Of a stretch of DNA of 64,000 bases, positions 35,533 to 44,887 are shown piece after piece. Position numbers and translations under genes: made by a program. Each line of letters starts with the position of its first letter. Positions within the stretch are counted from its first letter, which is position 1. This DNA is from Flavobacteriales bacterium (GTDB lineage Bacteria; Bacteroidota; Bacteroidia; Flavobacteriales; JASBRU01), in the NCBI GenBank assembly GCA_030149285.1, contig JASBRU010000005.1, forward strand, positions 62,001 to 126,000. Direction: 5' to 3'. The notes beneath the pieces are model-generated. The model did no database searches and was not told where the DNA came from. It saw nothing but the letters and a program-made list of their open reading frames with translations.

Positions 35533-37980
35533 TTAAGAAGGATCAACATTTTGTATTATACGGACAGATTTGAAATCAGCTTGTGAAGAAAAATGTTGCT
35601 GAATATGAGCTAGTTGCTCCTTTATGTGGGTGTGTGAGACCTCTTTTTCTAGTTTTAAGAGTAAATTTTTCCTAAAATAACCTCGAAGTCTAGAAACTGG
35701 TGGATATTCCGGACCTAAAACACGAGCTCCAAACTGAACTCTCAGTAACCTCGAAAATTCATCAGCTGCTATATTTAAAAACTTGTAATCTTTATGCTTT
35801 AATGTAATCTCTATTAATCTATAAAACGGTGGATATTTAAATTCAGTACGTTCTTGTAGTTGTTGATTGTATAAACCTAAGTAATCATTGTTTTGCACTT
35901 GCCTAATAACAGGATGCTCTGTATTATAGGTTTGAATAATTACTTTCCCTTGTTTGTTTTTCCTACCTGCCCTACCCGATACTTGAGCCATTAATTGAAA
36001 GCTTCTCTCAAAAGATCGGAAATCAGGAAAATGCAACATATGGTCGGCATTTAATATTCCTACCAAGCCTACGTTATCAAAATCTAATCCCTTAGTAAGC
36101 ATTTGAGTACCAACAAGTACATCTATTTCACCATCTTCAAAGTCACTTATAATATTGTAGTATGCATTTTTAGTACGGGTAGTATCAAAGTCCATACGCT
36201 TAATCCGTAAATCTGGATACATGAGTCCCAACTCCTCTTCTATTTGCTCTGTTCCAAACCCCTTGGTGTGCATATCTGTATTGCCACAAGCACTACACAT
36301 ATTGGGTGGTTCTTCGGTATACCCGCAATAATGACACCTAAGCTTATGTATAGCCTTATGGTAGGTTAAACTAATGTCACAGTTTACACATTGAGGTACA
36401 AATCCACAAGTTTGGCATTCCATTAATGGAGAAAAGCCTCTACGGTTTTGAAATAGAATAGCTTGTTCTTTTTTGGCTATTGCCTCTTCTAACAACTCCA
36501 GCAATCGTGGTGAAAAATGAGATTTCATTTGTTTTTTACGATGAGCTAGTTTTATATCTACCAACTCTATATCGGGCATTTTCACATCGCCAAAACGCTT
36601 ATCTAATTTTGCAAAAGCATATTTACCCATCTGCGCATTATAGTAACTCTCTAAAGATGGTGTAGCAGACCCCAACAACACATTTGCTTTATGCAAACCT
36701 GCTAAATATATAGCAGTATCTCTTGCATGATACCTAGGTGCCGGGTCTTGTTGTTTAAAAGAGGTTTCGTGTTCTTCATCTACAATTACCAACCCTAAAT
36801 TAGAAAATGGTAAAAACAAAGAAGAGCGAGCACCAATAATAATATCAAACTGATGTTTCCCTTCTATCAATGTCCTATTCCAAACCTCAACCCTTTCTTG
36901 GTTATTAAATTTTGAGTGATAGATTCCTACCCTATCGCCAAACTTATTTTGAAGCCTACGGATAATTTGCGCTGTTAAAGCAATCTCCGGTAGCAAATAC
37001 AGTACTTGCTTACCCTCCTTAACCGTTTTAGCTATCAGCTCTATATACAACTCCGTTTTACCACTACCCGTTACACCATGTAATAAAGCCACTCTTTTCT
37101 CTTTGTATTGCTCTTGCAAGCTTTGCAGAGCATTCTCCTGCTCTTCATTTAAAGCACTGAGGGCAGTAACCTTATCATCGTATTTGGCAATACGGTTGGT
37201 ATCTTCATCAAACTGAATAAAAATGCCTTTATTAATTAACTCTTTTACTGTTGATGAGTTTGTATCGGCTCTTTTAGCTAAAGTAGAAGGCTTTATACCT
37301 TGCTTAGTTTTAGCAAATTCATCTAAATACACCATCAACAACTCTCTTTGCTTAGGTGCATTTTTCACTTTTTCAAAAGCCTGCTCTAAAAAAACTTCAT
37401 CAGTAGAAGGTTTAGCCAAGCGTATATAACTAACTACTTTAGGTTTGTAGCGTTCTATCAATTCCTCTTCTAGTGCAATTAACTTTCTATCTAGTAAAGA
37501 GCGAATATGTGGCATTACTGTTTTCTTGCCAATAATGTCCATTATCTCCTCTATTGTCAACCTACTCTGAAAGTCTAAGGCTTCCATAATTAAATACTCA
37601 GAATCGTTGAGTTTTAAATTTGAGTAGTCTGCATCTAGCTTTACAATTCTAGTTTCGCTTTGTAGTTTTAATGCTGATGGCAAAGCTGTTTTCATTACTT
37701 CGCCCAAAGTGCACATATAGTAAGATGCCATCCAATGCCAAAGCTCAATTTGCTTTTTAGTTACAATTGGTGAGTCATCTAATACTTCTAAAATATTTTT
37801 CTCAGGGTAATGTGGTTTTTGATCATGAAACGCATACACCAGTGCTGCATAAAGTTTTTTCTTACCAAACTGCACAACTACTCTCTGCCCCTGCTCTAAA
37901 GCTTCTACATCATCAGGTACTCTATAAGTATAGAGTCTTGGCAAAGCCAATGGTAATATAACGTCTACGTAAGTAGTCAA
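35533..37980 (-). CDS. priA: Primosomal replication restart helicase PriA
   Basis: 3'-5' DNA helicase that reloads the replisome at stalled forks, 815 residues. Domain order: N-terminal fork-binding part (VDVILPLALPRLYTYRVP), winged helix, Walker A GVTGSGKTELY, DEEH box (VIVDEEHETSFKQ), GSATPSLES, an eight-cysteine zinc-binding region (CQTCGF, CVNCDIS, CHYCGYTE, CSACGN), and a C-terminal helicase lobe with GTQMLTKGLDF and QVSGRAGR. All key motifs are present. Confidence 0.97.
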   Translation of the reverse strand: MTTYVDVILPLALPRLYTYRVPDDVEALEQGQRVVVQFGKKKLYAALVYAFHDQKPHYPEKNILEVLDDSPIVTKKQIELWHWMASYYMCTLGEVMKTALPSALKLQSETRIVKLDADYSNLKLNDSEYLIMEALDFQSRLTIEEIMDIIGKKTVMPHIRSLLDRKLIALEEELIERYKPKVVSYIRLAKPSTDEVFLEQAFEKVKNAPKQRELLMVYLDEFAKTKQGIKPSTLAKRADTNSSTVKELINKGIFIQFDEDTNRIAKYDDKVTALSALNEEQENALQSLQEQYKEKRVALLHGVTGSGKTELYIELIAKTVKEGKQVLYLLPEIALTAQIIRRLQNKFGDRVGIYHSKFNNQERVEVWNRTLIEGKHQFDIIIGARSSLFLPFSNLGLVIVDEEHETSFKQQDPAPRYHARDTAIYLAGLHKANVLLGSATPSLESYYNAQMGKYAFAKLDKRFGDVKMPDIELVDIKLAHRKKQMKSHFSPRLLELLEEAIAKKEQAILFQNRRGFSPLMECQTCGFVPQCVNCDISLTYHKAIHKLRCHYCGYTEEPPNMCSACGNTDMHTKGFGTEQIEEELGLMYPDLRIKRMDFDTTRTKNAYYNIISDFEDGEIDVLVGTQMLTKGLDFDNVGLVGILNADHMLHFPDFRSFERSFQLMAQVSGRAGRKNKQGKVIIQTYNTEHPVIRQVQNNDYLGLYNQQLQERTEFKYPPFYRLIEITLKHKDYKFLNIAADEFSRLLRVQFGARVLGPEYPPVSRLRGYFRKNLLLKLEKEVSHTHIKEQLAHIQQHFSSQADFKSVRIIQNVDPS

Positions 37981-38022
37981 AAAAATGTAATTGATTTAGT
38001 TATTAGGATACGAAAGTAACAT

Positions 38023-38994
38023 TTATGAGGATAGTATCATTGCTAAATCAAGCAGTGATCTATCAACTTCTTGATGATGTTTGGTTGCTTTTTCAAAGGG
38101 TACAAAAACAATTTCTTTTCCACTCTGTCCAACCATTAAATTATGATCACCGCTTAATAGTGTTTCTACAGCTTTATTACCTAGCCTGCTTGCCAACAAC
38201 CTGTCTGCTGCTGTAGGACTGCCCCCTCTTTGTATATGACCAAGCACAGTGGTTCTGGTGTCATAAAAATTATAACGCTCTTTCACTCGCTTTGCCACTT
38301 CAAAAGCACCACCTGCATCATCGCCTTCGGCAACTATAATTATAGAGCCCGATTTTTTTCGTTCTCTTCCTTTTTCTAATATGCTAATCAAGTCCTCTAT
38401 GTGGGTTTTTGTCTCGGGTATTAAAATAGCCTCCGCACCAACAGCTATACCACTTCTTAAGGCTATAAAACCGGCATCTCTGCCCATAACCTCTATAAAA
38501 AACAAGCGATTATGTGAGTCTGCTGTATCTCTAATTTTATCTACGGCCTCCATAACGGTATTGATAGCTGTATCATAACCAATGGTAAAATCTGTGCCAT
38601 ACAAATCATTATCAATTGTGCCCGGACAACCAACAAATGGTATATGATACTCTTTATTGAATACAGATGCTCCACTAAACGAACCATCTCCCCCAATAAC
38701 TATTACTCCATCAATATTATTGGCTTTTAAGTTCTCAAATGCTTTTTTTCTCCCTTCGGGGGTTCTAAAGCGCTCGCTTCTGGCCGACTTAAGAATGGTT
38801 CCACCTCTTTGTATGATATTACCAACTGATGATGTATTCATCTCTATAAAATCACCATCAATCATTCCTTCATAACCTCTACAAATGCCCATTACTTCTA
38901 CCCCATTAAAAATGGCAGTTCTTACAACAGCTCTAATGCATGCGTTCATTCCCGGCGAGTCTCCTCCTGAAGTAAATACAGCTATCTTTTTCAT
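38023..38994 (-). CDS. pfkA: ATP-dependent 6-phosphofructokinase
   Basis: Phosphorylates fructose 6-phosphate in glycolysis. Seen: FTSGGDSPGMNACIRAVVR at the N-terminus, GGDGSFSGA, CPGTIDNDLYGTDFTIGYDTA with the catalytic TIDND motif, EVMGRDAGFIAL, and GHIQRGGSPTAADRL. The residue after GGDGS and the length of 323 match the ATP-dependent bacterial type. It is transcribed in the same direction as priA, with 42 bases between them, and is divergent from the Ig-repeat gene. Confidence 0.97.
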   Translation of the reverse strand: MKKIAVFTSGGDSPGMNACIRAVVRTAIFNGVEVMGICRGYEGMIDGDFIEMNTSSVGNIIQRGGTILKSARSERFRTPEGRKKAFENLKANNIDGVIVIGGDGSFSGASVFNKEYHIPFVGCPGTIDNDLYGTDFTIGYDTAINTVMEAVDKIRDTADSHNRLFFIEVMGRDAGFIALRSGIAVGAEAILIPETKTHIEDLISILEKGRERKKSGSIIIVAEGDDAGGAFEVAKRVKERYNFYDTRTTVLGHIQRGGSPTAADRLLASRLGNKAVETLLSGDHNLMVGQSGKEIVFVPFEKATKHHQEVDRSLLDLAMILSS

Positions 38995-39008
38995 GAAACA
39001 GTTTTAAA

Positions 39009-39037
39009 TTGACTACAAGCGAATTTAAGTATATTTG
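39009..39037 (+). promoter_or_regulatory. Bacteroidota-type promoter for the Ig-repeat T9SS gene
   Basis: TTG at 39009-39011 and TATATTTG at 39030-39037 are separated by 18 bases. The element overlaps the first possible start (TTG 39035), so translation must begin downstream, supporting the GTG at 39068. Confidence 0.65.
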
Positions 39038-39067
39038 ACATATAAAGTGGACTCAAAACTACAGACT

Positions 39068-41389
39068 GTGCTAAAAAGAATACTACTATTTGGATTACTA
39101 CTTATTACTCATTTTTCTTATGCCCAAAACATTGTTAAAATAAGGGTTGAAGATAGTAGTAACAATGCTGACGAAACAACTGTTTACTACAACATAAGTG
39201 CTACAGATACTTTTGAAAATGCCTTTGACGCACAAAAACTGTTCAGTTCTAATCCAAATGTACCCTCATTATACTCTTACATCCACACTCATAACTTATC
39301 TATAAATGGTAAAGCTCCATTTATAGGTGCAGATACTGTACCTATAGGTTTTAGTAGTCAACAAAATATCAGCTATACAATTAAGGGTGTATTTACCAAC
39401 TTAGATACCAATTGGACAGTACTACTTGAAGATACACTTTTAAATATCTTTCATGATTTAAAGGTAAGTGATTATGTATTTACTCATAACACAAGTAATG
39501 TTAATGAACGCTTTTTTTTGCATATAGGTTGTTTGGTAACCACACCTCCTATTGCTAATGTATGTATAAACGATTCCCCTATTATTTTATCTGGTGGTTT
39601 TCCTACTGGAGGTACTTATTCAGGTATTGGTGTATCTAATGACTCTGTTTTTGACCCAACAATTGCAGGTACAGGAACACATACTATTACCTATACTTAT
39701 AACAATAATAACTGTACCAGTACCACTACAGAAACCATTACAGTAAGTCCATTGCCATCAATAGTATTTACTAGCGCTGACAGCACCTGTATTAATAGTG
39801 GTTTACTCAACTTAACAGCTAGCCCATCAGGAGGTGCATTCTTTGGAAATGGTGTCTCAGGAAATACCCTTGACCCTACTGTAATTGGTGTTGGCACAGA
39901 TAGCATTGGCTATACTGTTGCAAATGCCACAGGCTGTATAGATACTGCCTATCAAAACATAACTGTTTTAGGGTTTCCTGCGGCAGTAATAACTAGCCCA
40001 GATTCTATTTGTTTTGACACCTTTCCCTTTTCTCTTCAAGCTACTCCTACAGGAGGTTCTTTCCTTATTAATGGATCACTTGGCACCCTTATTGACCCCT
40101 TAAATATTGGGCTTGGTTTACAACAAGTAAGCTATATATATCCAAACTCATTTGGTTGTACAGATACAATTTACCAAGACTTATATATTTTTCCTTTACC
40201 AAGTTCTTTTGCGGGAACTGGTCAAACGATACCTTATGGTGGAATTGCTAATTTATCAGCCACTGTAACTGGAGGCACAGGACCGTATAGTTATAATTGG
40301 TCACCCGGCACATTGTTAAATGATTCTACTATACTTTCACCACAAACACTTCCTCTTTTAAACTCTACAACATTTACATTTACAGCTACGGATAGTGTAA
40401 CGGGATGTTCTCATAGTAGTAGTGTAACTATTTTATTATCAGGAGGTCCATTAGAGATATTATTCCCTACTACTATAGATACTGTAATATGTGTCGGCGA
40501 TTCTACCCAACTTGATGTATTGGCTTCACGTGGAACTACCGGAAACTTTACCTACTCTTGGTCAACAGGAGATACAATTCAAAACCCATTTGTTTCCCCA
40601 AGTTCTACTCAACAATACATAATTACTATAGATGACGGAGATAGCACTTTACAAGACTCAATAACTATTACAGTAAATCCTTTGCCTGTAGTTGGGTTTA
40701 ACCCATTTACTGACACCTGCTTAAATGAGCCCCCTTTTTTACTAAGCGGAGGAACACCTCTAGGCGGTATTTACTCGGGTACAGGAGTTGTAAATGATAC
40801 TATGTACGACCCCTCTATTGCAGGAAAAGGAGATCATTTAATTACTTACACCTATACAGACACAAACGGTTGTAGTAATGACACTAGTCAAATTTTAAAG
40901 GTATTACAAGCTCCTCCAACACCTACAATATCACAAACTGGTATTCAATTAGATGCTATGCCCGTGAGCGGGCAAGCAGATTATCAATGGTTTTTAAATG
41001 GGGTTCCTCTACCAAATGACACTGTACCTAGTATTACTATTAGCCAAAATGGAGATTATACTGTACAAATAACCAATGGTGTAGGTTGCTCAAGTATTTC
41101 TGCTATATATACTGTAAATGATATTAGTGTTTCGGAGCTAGATTATCAACTCCCCATTATCTACCCAAATCCATTTAACAACAAATTGGTATTTACTTGG
41201 GAACAAGCTAGAAACAACAAGGTAGTAGTTGCGCTAACAGACTTATCGGGCAGATTGATTTTTGCTGAGACAATTCCTAGTACAATTAGTACTTGGGAAA
41301 TAAACACAAACACTATTTTACCAGGGGTTTATCTATTACAGATACAACACAAAGGAACTGTACATTATAGAAAGTTGATAAAGTACTAA
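39068..41389 (+). CDS. Secreted Ig-like repeat protein with T9SS sorting domain (GTG start)
   Basis: A protein of about 773 residues. It has a signal peptide (LKRILLFGLLLITHFSYAQ), an N-terminal region of about 150 residues, then six or seven tandem Ig/PKD-like units (about 39550-41120), and a C-terminal T9SS domain (LPIIYPNPFNNKL...YRKLIKY). The first and sixth repeats share the pattern GGxYSGxGVxND...DPxIAGxG...ITYTY. No in-frame ATG lies near the start; GTG at 39068 directly precedes the signal, and GTG at 39047 is an alternative. A cell-surface adhesin or structural role is plausible. Its stop overlaps the convergent gene's stop. Confidence 0.83.
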   Translation: MLKRILLFGLLLITHFSYAQNIVKIRVEDSSNNADETTVYYNISATDTFENAFDAQKLFSSNPNVPSLYSYIHTHNLSINGKAPFIGADTVPIGFSSQQNISYTIKGVFTNLDTNWTVLLEDTLLNIFHDLKVSDYVFTHNTSNVNERFFLHIGCLVTTPPIANVCINDSPIILSGGFPTGGTYSGIGVSNDSVFDPTIAGTGTHTITYTYNNNNCTSTTTETITVSPLPSIVFTSADSTCINSGLLNLTASPSGGAFFGNGVSGNTLDPTVIGVGTDSIGYTVANATGCIDTAYQNITVLGFPAAVITSPDSICFDTFPFSLQATPTGGSFLINGSLGTLIDPLNIGLGLQQVSYIYPNSFGCTDTIYQDLYIFPLPSSFAGTGQTIPYGGIANLSATVTGGTGPYSYNWSPGTLLNDSTILSPQTLPLLNSTTFTFTATDSVTGCSHSSSVTILLSGGPLEILFPTTIDTVICVGDSTQLDVLASRGTTGNFTYSWSTGDTIQNPFVSPSSTQQYIITIDDGDSTLQDSITITVNPLPVVGFNPFTDTCLNEPPFLLSGGTPLGGIYSGTGVVNDTMYDPSIAGKGDHLITYTYTDTNGCSNDTSQILKVLQAPPTPTISQTGIQLDAMPVSGQADYQWFLNGVPLPNDTVPSITISQNGDYTVQITNGVGCSSISAIYTVNDISVSELDYQLPIIYPNPFNNKLVFTWEQARNNKVVVALTDLSGRLIFAETIPSTISTWEINTNTILPGVYLLQIQHKGTVHYRKLIKY

Positions 41390-42609
41390 GCTTCGCTTTC
41401 GGTATTTTTACTTGCTTTTTTACTACCATCATATAATTGGTAGTTTACATACCTACATTCTAGTGGTCCGTTAAAAAGCTTTATTTTTCTGGATGTACGT
41501 AAGCCTACAAATTTTAAAGCTTCCATGCTGGATGTAATTATCCATGCCGAATAACCTTGGTAGCCATGCTTTAAAGTATCTCCAATATTTTTATAAAATT
41601 CTTCTAAGTCTTTCTCTTGGCGCTCACCGTAAGGTGGGTTAAAAATCAACACTCCTCTTTTGCTATCTGCAGGTTTTGTAGAGCCAAAAAAGTCTTTCTT
41701 TTCTATCTGAATAAAGTCCTCTAATAATGCATGCTTTATATTACGCTCTGTCTTTTTAAAAGCAGAAAAAGCTCTATCGCTTCCCATTATTCTACCATCA
41801 AAGCCACGCTCTTTATTTAGGCTTGAATCTACAATTACATCAAACAAGTCTTCATCGTAATCTATCCAACGTTGAAAGGCAAACTCTTTACGATGAATAT
41901 TTGCAGGTATGCCTCTGGCTATCATTGCTGCTTCAGAAATAATTGTACCTGAGCCACACATAGGGTCGATAAAATCTGAGTTTTGATCCCAATCACTTAA
42001 TAATATCATGCCAGCGGCCAACACTTCATTAATCGGCGCATTATTGGTTTCTATACGATACCCTCTTTTATGTAACGATTCCCCTGAACTATCTAAAGAA
42101 ACGGTACAATCCATATCGCTAATATGCACTTGAATTCGTAAATCCGGGCGTTCTTTATCAATAGACGGGCGTTTACCAAAACGCTCTCTAAATTGATCTA
42201 CAATAGCATCTTTTACCTTTAAAGACACATAGTGGCTATGGGTGAAATTATCAGAATTTGCCGTTGCATTTATCACAAAGGTTTTATCTAAGCCTAAATA
42301 TTCCGACCAGTTTATCTTTTGTATTCCATCATACAACTGCTGCTCATTACGCACTTTAAAAGTTCGTATAGGCATTAAAATACGTAAAGCAGTTCTTAAG
42401 CATAGATTGGCTTTATATAAAAAGCCCATATCACCCGAAAACTTTACAGCTCTGTTTAACTCCTGAATATCTCTGGCGCCAAGTTGTAACAACTCTTTTG
42501 CCAATACTTCTTCTAATCCATAAAAGGTTTTAGCCACAAACTCATGGCTCTCAAATCCTTTTGGATTTTTCTCTTTCTTCTCTTCTAACTCTTTGTTCTG
42601 TTCTTCCAA
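41386..42609 (-). CDS. THUMP-domain class I SAM-dependent RNA methyltransferase (RlmL N-terminal-like)
   Basis: A 407-residue enzyme with an N-terminal THUMP RNA-binding region (FYGLEEVLAKELLQLGARDIQ...) and a C-terminal Rossmann methyltransferase domain. Seen: DFIDPMCGSGTIISEAA for SAM binding and the catalytic LIFNPPYGER motif typical of N2-guanine methyltransferases. Relatives methylate 23S rRNA (RlmL) or tRNA. The last bases overlap the opposing Ig-repeat gene, so that CTAA encodes a stop on each strand. The small lipoprotein gene lies four bases upstream. Confidence 0.92.
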   Translation of the reverse strand: MEEQNKELEEKKEKNPKGFESHEFVAKTFYGLEEVLAKELLQLGARDIQELNRAVKFSGDMGFLYKANLCLRTALRILMPIRTFKVRNEQQLYDGIQKINWSEYLGLDKTFVINATANSDNFTHSHYVSLKVKDAIVDQFRERFGKRPSIDKERPDLRIQVHISDMDCTVSLDSSGESLHKRGYRIETNNAPINEVLAAGMILLSDWDQNSDFIDPMCGSGTIISEAAMIARGIPANIHRKEFAFQRWIDYDEDLFDVIVDSSLNKERGFDGRIMGSDRAFSAFKKTERNIKHALLEDFIQIEKKDFFGSTKPADSKRGVLIFNPPYGERQEKDLEEFYKNIGDTLKHGYQGYSAWIITSSMEALKFVGLRTSRKIKLFNGPLECRYVNYQLYDGSKKASKNTESEA

Positions 42610-42613
42610 GTTC

Positions 42614-43006
42614 TTATTTTTCTATAGCAAATACTGATGTATTATATGCCGGTGCTGTATTACCATAAATGGCTTCTTCAAATATCAATTCTCCTTGTAT
42701 AGTATCTCCATTAGCCATTTGTATCTTCAAAGTATCAATATATAATGTGTCTGCTTGGTATAACTCTACTCTCAAACCTACCAACGTATCTGGACCACCA
42801 TTAAATAATTGAGCCACAATTTTTACTGCTTTTTCGCCAGACTCTAATAAAGTAGTATCTGCTATACCGTTTAATATAACCGGTTTTACAACCTCTCTTT
42901 TTTTAGGAGGCGTATAAGGTAGCTCTGTTACAGGCTGAGCTTCATTACCACATGCAACAAATAATAAGGGTAAGGTAATGAAAAACAATTGCTTTGCTAG
43001 TTTCAT
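42614..43006 (-). CDS. Small lipoprotein, function unknown
   Basis: A predicted lipoprotein of 130 residues with signal KQLFFITLPLLFVAC and lipidation Cys. The mature part carries a Pro-rich linker (PYTPPKKREVVKP) and then a single beta-sandwich-like domain (VKIVAQLFNGGPDTLVGLRVEL...GELIFEEAIYGN). ATG 43006 starts directly at the signal; an ATG at 43015 is in frame. It is likely co-transcribed with the RNA methyltransferase. No function is recognised. Confidence 0.7.
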   Translation of the reverse strand: MKLAKQLFFITLPLLFVACGNEAQPVTELPYTPPKKREVVKPVILNGIADTTLLESGEKAVKIVAQLFNGGPDTLVGLRVELYQADTLYIDTLKIQMANGDTIQGELIFEEAIYGNTAPAYNTSVFAIEK

Positions 43007-43060
43007 AACATTCAAATTTTAGGGGGCAAATTTAGTACTTTCAAGCTATCAATTTTTAAT

Positions 43061-43068
43061 TAGATTTG
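43061..43068 (+). promoter_or_regulatory. Candidate -7 element for the sodium/solute symporter gene
   Basis: TAGATTTG matches TAnnTTTG and ends 25 bases before the ATG at 43094. No -33 TTG was seen. Confidence 0.45.
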
Positions 43069-43093
43069 TTAAGTATCAATTAATTTACATTTA

Positions 43094-44887
43094 ATGACCC
43101 TCGAAACACTCGACTGGCTCATCATAGGGCTATTTCTGGCAATTTCATTAGGCATAGGTATCTATTTTAAAAATAGAGCACAAAACAGTATAGCCGATTT
43201 CTTTTTAGGCGGAAGAAACTTTCCGTGGTACTTAGCGGGTATTTCTATGGTGGCAACAACATTTGCCGCAGATACACCACTTGCAGTTACAGAATTGGTT
43301 GCCAAAAACGGTATTTCGGGCAACTGGCTTTGGTGGAGTTTTTTGTTTGGAGGAATGCTCACCACTTTTTTCTTTGCCAAACTATGGAGACGTGCAGACA
43401 TACTCACAGAAATAGAACTTATAGAACTACGCTATAGCGGAATAGAAGCGGCTATTTTAAGAGGCTGTAAGTCTATTTATCTGGGCTTGTTTATGAATGT
43501 ACTGATTATTGGCTGGGTAAATGTAGCCTTAAATAGTTTATTGGTTGTGTTTTTTGATATTCCTGCCGATCAAGCTATTTGGTATACTGCTGGCGCCATG
43601 GTTATTGCTGCAGCTTATTCGTCTTTATCTGGCTTATGGGGTGTTGCTGTAACAGATGTTGTACAATTTACCATTGCAATGATTGGTACGGTTACACTTG
43701 CAGTAATAGTAGTAAACTCTGAGCAAATTGGGGGTATAGATGGAATGAAAGAACAATTACCAAGTTGGGCTTTTGATTTTTTCCCAAAAATTGGATCAGG
43801 AACTGATACAGCCTCTGCTTTAACTATAAGTATTGGTGCATTTTTAGCCTACAGTACGGTACAATGGTGGAGTAGCTGGTATCCGGGAGCAGAACCCGGT
43901 GGCGGTGGCTATATAGCCCAACGAATGATGGCAGCTAAAGACGAAAAAAGCTCTATATATGCTACCTTATTTTTTCAGGTAGCCCATTACTGTATTCGTC
44001 CTTGGCCATGGATACTGGTAGGTATGGCATCCTTAATACTCTACCCCGATTTAGCTCCGGGAGATGAAAAGCTAGGGTATGTAATGGCTATGAAAGACTT
44101 TTTACCTACAGGATTAAAAGGGCTTTTATTGGTGGCTTTCTTAGCAGCCTATATGAGTACTATCTCTACCCAACTAAACTGGGGTGCTGGATATTTGGTA
44201 AATGATTTTTATAAACGTTTTATATCGCCTGATGCTCCTGAAAAAAGATTAGTTGCTGCTTCTAGAATAACAACTATCATCATAATGGCTGTGGCATTAA
44301 TAGCCACAACATTTATCGAAACAATATCTGGAGTATGGACTTTTATTATTGAAGCAGGTGCAGGTTTAGGGTTAGTATTAATTCTCCGCTGGTATTGGTG
44401 GCGCATCAATGCATGGAGTGAAATTGCAGCTACTATTACCCCTTTTATTGGTTATGGTTTAAGCAAATATGTTTTTGGTTGGGTGTTCCCCAACAGCTTT
44501 TTTTTTATTGTAGGTACTACTACCTTAGTATGGATTATTGTAACCTACGCTACGAAGCCTACAGCAAAAAGTACCTTAATAAACTTCTATAAAAAAGTAC
44601 AACCTGATGGCAACTGGAAAGGCTTATTTAACCCAAATACCAATTGGGGAAATAATATAAACACCTTAGATGAACCAACTGAAGAAATAACTGTTAAAGA
44701 GGAGAAGTCGCAAATTAGTAACTTGGTTGTTTGCTGGTTATCTGCAGTTGTGTTTACCTACTCCACTTTATTTTTTACAGGGAAGTTTATTTTTAAAGAA
44801 TGGACTGAGGCGGGCATTTGGTTTGGAGTTGCTATTTTTGCGTTCATTATACTCCGCTTGTTCATGAAAAAAACAAAGATTCTTTGA
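43094..44887 (+). CDS. Sodium:solute symporter (SSS family)
   Basis: A 597-residue secondary transporter with about 14 helices that imports a solute with Na+. Seen: the N-terminal DWLIIGLFLAISLGIGIYFKN and FLGGRNFPWYLAGISMVATTFAADTP region that contributes to Na+ binding, GLKGLLLVAFLAAYMSTISTQLNWGAGYLVNDFY, and a C-terminal hydrophilic segment before the last helices. The solute cannot be told from sequence. The stop TGA overlaps the TTG start of the methyltransferase gene. Confidence 0.9.
   Translation: MTLETLDWLIIGLFLAISLGIGIYFKNRAQNSIADFFLGGRNFPWYLAGISMVATTFAADTPLAVTELVAKNGISGNWLWWSFLFGGMLTTFFFAKLWRRADILTEIELIELRYSGIEAAILRGCKSIYLGLFMNVLIIGWVNVALNSLLVVFFDIPADQAIWYTAGAMVIAAAYSSLSGLWGVAVTDVVQFTIAMIGTVTLAVIVVNSEQIGGIDGMKEQLPSWAFDFFPKIGSGTDTASALTISIGAFLAYSTVQWWSSWYPGAEPGGGGYIAQRMMAAKDEKSSIYATLFFQVAHYCIRPWPWILVGMASLILYPDLAPGDEKLGYVMAMKDFLPTGLKGLLLVAFLAAYMSTISTQLNWGAGYLVNDFYKRFISPDAPEKRLVAASRITTIIIMAVALIATTFIETISGVWTFIIEAGAGLGLVLILRWYWWRINAWSEIAATITPFIGYGLSKYVFGWVFPNSFFFIVGTTTLVWIIVTYATKPTAKSTLINFYKKVQPDGNWKGLFNPNTNWGNNINTLDEPTEEITVKEEKSQISNLVVCWLSAVVFTYSTLFFTGKFIFKEWTEAGIWFGVAIFAFIILRLFMKKTKIL

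Noticed and set aside
39550-41120. Tandem DNA repeats in the Ig-repeat gene as a CRISPR or mobile element
   Set aside because: The repetition is at protein level between divergent Ig-like units; there are no short identical direct repeats with spacers.
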